Part shown: positions 7,000 through 10,075 of the stretch, one piece after another
Position numbering within the stretch: the first letter of the stretch is position 1
Layout of the letters: every line of letters starts with the position of its first letter
Source of the DNA: DATKIY01 sp035543875
Lineage (GTDB): Bacteria; Actinomycetota; Actinomycetes; JAHEKZ01
Assembly (NCBI GenBank): GCA_035543875.1
Contig: DATKIY010000015.1
Coordinates: forward strand, 1-10,075
Reading direction: 5' to 3'
DNA length: 10,075 bases
The notes under the pieces: generated by a model
Told to the model about the DNA's origin: nothing
Seen by the model: only the letters and a program-made list of their open reading frames with translations
The model's database searches: none
Position numbers and translations under genes: made by a program

Positions 7000-7572
7000 T
7001 TAGAGGTAGGGGCCGCTGCCGTGTTGGGGTTGCGGCGGTCCTTCGTCTGCCGCACCAGTTCCGGGCGGCAGCGCAGCGCGACGTCGCATCTCCTCAAACT
7101 GCGCTCTGGCTGATACTTGTTGGGCAAACAGCGCGGTCTGGATGCCGTGGAACAACCCTTCCAGCCAACCCACGAGCTGTGCCTGTGCGATCCGCAACTC
7201 AGCCTCGCTCGGGACGCCCTCCTCGGTGAAGGGCAGCGAAATGCGCTCAAGCTCGTCGACCAGCTCAGGTGCTAATCCCTGTTCCAGCTCGGCGATCGAC
7301 CGTCGGTGAATCTCCTTAAGTCGAGCTCGACCAGCCTCGTCGAGTGGTGCGCTCCGGACCTCTTCGAGGAGCTGTTTGATCATGGTCCCGATTCGCATGA
7401 CTTTTCCGGGCTGTTCGACCAATTCTGTGATTGGCGTTTCGCCCTCGCCAGTTCCGTCGCCCGTCGGCATCTCCATCTCCCCCACGGGTTGGCCGTCAGG
7501 GCCAACCACCATGACGCGGGTCGGGGCTGACGTGCTGGGGGAACCGCCGGTGGAACTGGTGGATTCAGTCAT
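7000..7572 (-). CDS. bpa: Bacterial proteasome activator Bpa (DUF2587)
   Basis: Bpa forms an ATP-independent ring that docks on the actinobacterial 20S proteasome and opens its gate for unfolded or damaged proteins without the Mpa/ARC ATPase or Pup. The product is 190 aa. Residues 1-45 are disordered in appearance (Ser/Thr/Gly-rich) apart from VMVVGPDGQPVGE (20-32). The helical DUF2587 core spans about 46-160, with PGKVMRIGTMIKQLLEEVR, LKEIHRRSIAELEQGL, ELVDELERISLPF and AQLVGWLEGLFHGIQTALFAQQ as family blocks. A Pro/Gly-rich tail (168-186) leads to the C-terminal GPYL, in place of the GQYL known from the mycobacterial protein; the penultimate Tyr needed for docking is kept. The ATG at 7572 matches the family N-terminus, although the frame stays open upstream to 8100 across the GNAT gene. 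Only a poorly spaced GGAG precedes the ATG. The gene converges with the ABC operon and diverges from the GNAT gene. Confidence 0.93.
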   Translation of the reverse strand: MTESTSSTGGSPSTSAPTRVMVVGPDGQPVGEMEMPTGDGTGEGETPITELVEQPGKVMRIGTMIKQLLEEVRSAPLDEAGRARLKEIHRRSIAELEQGLAPELVDELERISLPFTEEGVPSEAELRIAQAQLVGWLEGLFHGIQTALFAQQVSARAQFEEMRRRAALPPGTGAADEGPPQPQHGSGPYL

Positions 7573-7614
7573 GGCTCCATACTGGCCCAGAAACTCAGTG
7601 GACGCGCACGGGGG
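7573..7614. promoter_or_regulatory. Short divergent promoter region, bpa / GNAT gene
   Basis: Only 42 bp (63 bp if the GNAT gene starts at the GTG at 7636) separate two divergent starts. On the minus strand CAGTAT lies 6 nt before the bpa ATG and could serve as a -10 box for a leaderless bpa mRNA, but the -35 match is poor. No clear plus-strand -10 box is visible. At least one promoter probably extends into the opposite gene. Confidence 0.3.
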
Positions 7615-8622
7615 TTGGCGGCAGGCTCCATTCCCGTGACCGTCTGCGAGCCCCTTAGGGGCCTGATTCCGAATTCCACCGTTCGGCCGGCGTCGCTTGA
7701 TGATGTTCCGGCTATTACGGCACTGATGCAGCAAGTGGCCATCGACATGATCGGAGAACCAGATGCCACTCCGTCGGAAGTGCGTGACGACCTGATCATG
7801 CCTCGGTTCGAGATGTCGACAGACACTGCGCTCGTCATCGCGGACGAAAAAGCCGTCGTCTACGCGCAGGCGCATGACGAACATGACGAGCGAGCGTTTG
7901 TCGACGTATTTATTGACCCGACGCTCGACGATGAGCTGTTCGCGAAAGTCGCCGATGGAGCAGTGGCGGGTGCGTTGGCGCGGGTTCGCGAGGCCATGAC
8001 TATCCGAGGGGGGAAGAACTCCATGGTGGGAACCGGCCTCTACCAAGGAGAGCGTCGCATGGTGGCTGCCTACCAGCGTGCGGGCCTGATGCGTTCGCAC
8101 GTGTACTGGCGGATGTCCAAAGCCCTGTCCACCGATGTTGAGATTGACGTGTGCATGCCAGTGGGAGTCACCATTCGCTCCGTTGACCCCGATGACCAGG
8201 AGGTAATGATCGCCGCCTTGTCCCTAGAAAACGAAACCTTCCGGGAACATCACGGACATGTGGACAAGAACATCACTGACTTTGCGGACAGCTGGCGCAA
8301 CACGTCGCGTTACGACCGCGGCGCGTGGTGGTTTGCCTATCTCGACGGTGAGCTTGTCGGTCTGTGTCTTGGTGACGAGGGCAAGGTTGAAAAGAATGCT
8401 GGGTATGTGTGCACCTTGGGTGTCGTCAAAAAAGCCCGAGGACGAGGCGTAGCCAAGGCGCTCCTGCTGACTTCCTTTTCGGAGTATCAGCGCCGCGGTC
8501 GGTCAGCGGTCGAGTTAGGTGTCGACTCAGCCAATGAAACTGGCGCAACTCGGCTCTACGAAAGCGTCGGCATGTCGACGAAGATAGTTATTGATTCGAT
8601 GGAGATGCCGATCAGCGTCTAG
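7615..8622 (+). CDS. Tandem GNAT-family N-acetyltransferase, mycothiol-synthase-like architecture
   Basis: GNAT enzymes transfer an acyl group from acyl-CoA to an amine. This protein (335 aa from the TTG at 7615) has two GNAT-sized halves. The N-terminal half (about 22-165, starting VRPASLDDVPAITALM) lacks the R/QxxGxG/A pyrophosphate-binding loop and is probably inactive. The C-terminal half (about 185-335) has the full motif A, VCTLGVVKKARGRGVAKALL (265-284), then LGVDSANETGATRLYESVGM (301-320), so this half should bind acetyl-CoA. Length and arrangement recall MshD (mycothiol synthase), another tandem GNAT of actinomycetes, but the similarity I can see is confined to motif A and the YES(V/L)G(M/F) region, so the substrate is unassigned. 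The start is uncertain: TTG 7615 follows a G-run, while GTG 7636 has GGCAGG upstream; both precede the first conserved residues. Its stop abuts the convergent amidotransferase stop. Confidence 0.85.
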   Translation: MAAGSIPVTVCEPLRGLIPNSTVRPASLDDVPAITALMQQVAIDMIGEPDATPSEVRDDLIMPRFEMSTDTALVIADEKAVVYAQAHDEHDERAFVDVFIDPTLDDELFAKVADGAVAGALARVREAMTIRGGKNSMVGTGLYQGERRMVAAYQRAGLMRSHVYWRMSKALSTDVEIDVCMPVGVTIRSVDPDDQEVMIAALSLENETFREHHGHVDKNITDFADSWRNTSRYDRGAWWFAYLDGELVGLCLGDEGKVEKNAGYVCTLGVVKKARGRGVAKALLLTSFSEYQRRGRSAVELGVDSANETGATRLYESVGMSTKIVIDSMEMPISV

Positions 8623-9300
8623 TCACGGCGTGCCGGGTGCAACCGACTCCAAAAAGGCGTCAACGAGCCCGTGGCAGCGTTGCCGGGCAACTGGCGCTTG
8701 CTTATCTGACTCGGTATAGACCGCGTCGAAGTCGATTCCATACTGCTCAGCATCGGCCGAAGCGGTCGAGCCCCAGCGTCGAACGATCTCAGGCGAAACC
8801 TCTGGGTGGAACTGCAACGCCAACATGCGACCAAGTCGATACGCCTGCGGACCAGCCGACGACGTTGCAATGACCTGCGCTTCGGGCGGCGGGGTGAACT
8901 TGTCAATGTGGTACTCAAACCATGGCCCCGGAGGCGCAAGCCGGGAGTCTTCGGTTTGAAGTGTGAACCAACCGATCTCGACACTGTCCGCCGCCTCAAC
9001 GCTGCCGCCTAGCGCGTGTGACATGAGTTGCCCGCCGTAACAGATTCCGAGCACGGGGACGTCGTTCTTCGCCGCATCCTGAACCAAGACCGATTCACGT
9101 GCGACGTCGTCGCGTACGTGATCCCAGTAGACGGACCAGTCCGACCCGAGCATGACTACGAGGTCGTAGCCATCAGCCGATGCCGGCAACTCGGCGGTGT
9201 CACGGTGGCGCACGTCCAGCTGATAGCCCCGCTGGGTGAGTCGTTCGCCGACGTATCCGGCGTCGTCATCGCCCGTGTTAGCGACTACTAGTGCTCGCAT
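8623..9300 (-). CDS. Class I (type 1) glutamine amidotransferase-like protein
   Basis: The family hydrolyses glutamine, or a related gamma-glutamyl compound, to release ammonia, usually for a partner synthase. The product is 225 aa and is a stand-alone GATase1 domain. The catalytic triad is complete: Cys87 in the nucleophile elbow GICYGGQL (85-92), His165 and Glu167 in LQFHPEVSPEIV (162-173). The N-terminal strand is MRALVVANTGDDD. The usual oxyanion segment GGP is replaced by LGSDWSVYWD (51-60), as in GuaA-like free-standing amidotransferases of unknown substrate. No synthase partner is adjacent. The gene lies 9 bp downstream of the MFS gene on the same strand and has no Shine-Dalgarno before its ATG, so it is probably translated from the shared transcript. 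It converges on the GNAT gene with no bases between the two stop codons. Confidence 0.9.
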   Translation of the reverse strand: MRALVVANTGDDDAGYVGERLTQRGYQLDVRHRDTAELPASADGYDLVVMLGSDWSVYWDHVRDDVARESVLVQDAAKNDVPVLGICYGGQLMSHALGGSVEAADSVEIGWFTLQTEDSRLAPPGPWFEYHIDKFTPPPEAQVIATSSAGPQAYRLGRMLALQFHPEVSPEIVRRWGSTASADAEQYGIDFDAVYTESDKQAPVARQRCHGLVDAFLESVAPGTP

Positions 9301-9309
9301 GGGGCAACG

Positions 9310-9903
9310 CTACGACATGGTGTCGCGAGCTGTGTCCGAAGGCTCATGAGAAATCTCGGTTCGCGTCAGATCAACGTCAACACGCGGCGAGTCTGTTCCA
9401 GCCCGCTCTGTGAGGTCGATGGTCTGAGGCTCGCTGACGGGTCGCACCAACACCCAAACGCCGTAGGCGACGGGGAGCACGAGCGCAGCAGACATAGCGG
9501 TCGTGGGCAGGATGAACACTGCAGCAGCACCAGCGGCGAGAGCACCAACTGCTTGGATTCCCATGAGTCCGGGTTGGACGACAGCGACCAGGGAGGCTCG
9601 AAGGTCGTCATCAACGGTGCGCATAGCGGCTGTCATGGTGGGAATGTCGGCGGCGATGGTGACACCGAACGCGATGATGGCCACCATCGCTACGAGCGCG
9701 CCTCTCCAGGTGGCACCGGACCCGATCAGCAGCAGCAGGATGGCTGCGCCGCCGCCTCCAGCCACGGTTAACAACGCAGAGATTCGGAGCAAGTAGCGGT
9801 TCGCACCCTCACGTGGAACAACCGATCCGCTCACCGCTCCGACAAGCGGTGCGGTGACGGCGAGGGCAGTCAAAAGCAGTGGGGTGTAGTCGTTGGTGCG
9901 CAC
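9310..9903 (-). pseudogene. MFS transporter, C-terminal fragment downstream of a frameshift
   Basis: This open frame of 197 codons carries about five transmembrane helices (roughly 7-28, 40-61, 67-87, 105-130 and 134-154) and a hydrophilic tail of about 43 residues, matching helices 8-12 of a major facilitator superfamily permease. An arginine after a short hydrophilic loop (VVPREGANRY) and ADIPTMTAAMR between helices 10 and 11 fit MFS topology. It can only start at the GTG at 9903, in the middle of what should be helix 7 and its following loop, and no Shine-Dalgarno precedes it. Helix 7 and the central loop are found immediately upstream in another frame (next entry), so this is the back half of a broken gene or of a gene with a one-base sequence error. 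Substrate unknown. The stop is 9 bp before the amidotransferase start. Confidence 0.75.
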
Positions 9904-10075
9904 GAAACAGGGAGCAGTGCATTGACAGCGGCATCGGCAAATGCCAACAAGAGTACGAGCGAAAGCACTCGTCGAAGGAGCGGGTTTCTGGTGGCTGCTG
10001 TCAGCGCGCGACGAGACTTTTCTAGCGGCGGTTCCGGTTCGGGGCGTTGCCTACCTGCCCTGACTCCGACCAGGA
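9870..10075 (-). pseudogene. MFS transporter, upstream fragment (central loop and helix 7), truncated by window edge and frameshift
   Basis: Reading from the window edge, the frame whose first complete codon is 10073-10071 gives LVGVRAGRQRPEPEPP, then LEKSRRALTAATRNPLLRR, then the hydrophobic VLSLVLLLAFADAAVNALLP. This is the typical order of the cytoplasmic central loop and helix 7 of a 12-helix MFS protein. After LLPV the frame reads SCAPTTTPHCF and stops at TGA (9872-9870), while the downstream frame supplies RTNDYTPLLLTALAV, the expected continuation. One extra A in the AAA run at 9905-9907 (plus strand) would give LLPVFVRTNDYTPLL and rejoin the halves. Either a sequencing or assembly error or a real inactivating mutation explains this. 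Helices 1-6 lie outside the window. Confidence 0.75.

Noticed and set aside
7650..7662. GCCCC-TTA-GGGGC small hairpin near the GNAT start
   Set aside because: Only 5 bp, no U-run, and in frame with the predicted N-terminus; too weak to call regulatory.
7573..8100. Upstream in-frame extension of bpa (176 codons)
   Set aside because: The family N-terminus starts at ATG 7572; the extension is antisense to the GNAT gene and resembles no known protein.

Overview
The window looks like chromosomal DNA of an actinomycete (Actinomycetota). Base composition is GC-rich (about 60% by eye), GTG starts are frequent, and there is a gene for a bacterial proteasome activator (Bpa, DUF2587), a family tied to the actinobacterial 20S proteasome. 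I see no rRNA, tRNA, CRISPR array, insertion sequence or phage gene.

Layout. (1) 1-734, minus strand: the N-terminal 244 codons of a thiolase that resembles 3-oxoadipyl-CoA thiolase (PcaF/PaaJ); its C-terminal half lies outside the window. (2) 735-1169: a divergent intergenic region of 435 bp with a cluster of CGAAA motifs, a weak leaderless-type promoter for the thiolase and an unproven small ORF. (3) 1170-6994, plus strand: a complete five-gene ABC importer operon of the Opp/Dpp class (solute-binding protein, two permeases, two ATPases). Its genes overlap or nearly touch, and the four downstream genes all start with GTG. A perfect 15-bp inverted repeat lies just inside the first permease gene. 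The solute-binding protein has a signal peptide without a lipobox and a C-terminal membrane anchor. (4) 7000-7572, minus strand: bpa, converging on the importer operon with 5 bp between the stop codons. (5) 7615-8622, plus strand: a tandem-GNAT acetyltransferase, divergent from bpa. (6) 8623-9300, minus strand: a class I glutamine amidotransferase whose stop codon directly abuts that of the GNAT gene. (7) 9310-10075, minus strand: the C-terminal part of an MFS transporter, broken by an apparent one-base frameshift near 9905 and truncated by the window edge.

How the genes work together. Only the ABC operon is a clear functional unit: the anchored binding protein captures a peptide-like or oligosaccharide-like ligand, the two permeases form the channel, and the two ATPases drive import. 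The amidotransferase and the MFS gene are probably co-transcribed (9-bp gap). The thiolase, bpa and GNAT genes look like independent units packed tightly around the operon. I see nothing that clearly amounts to a new biological system. The items most worth a second look are the hairpin at the binding-protein/permease junction, the membrane-anchored binding protein, the altered Bpa C-terminus and the frameshifted transporter.
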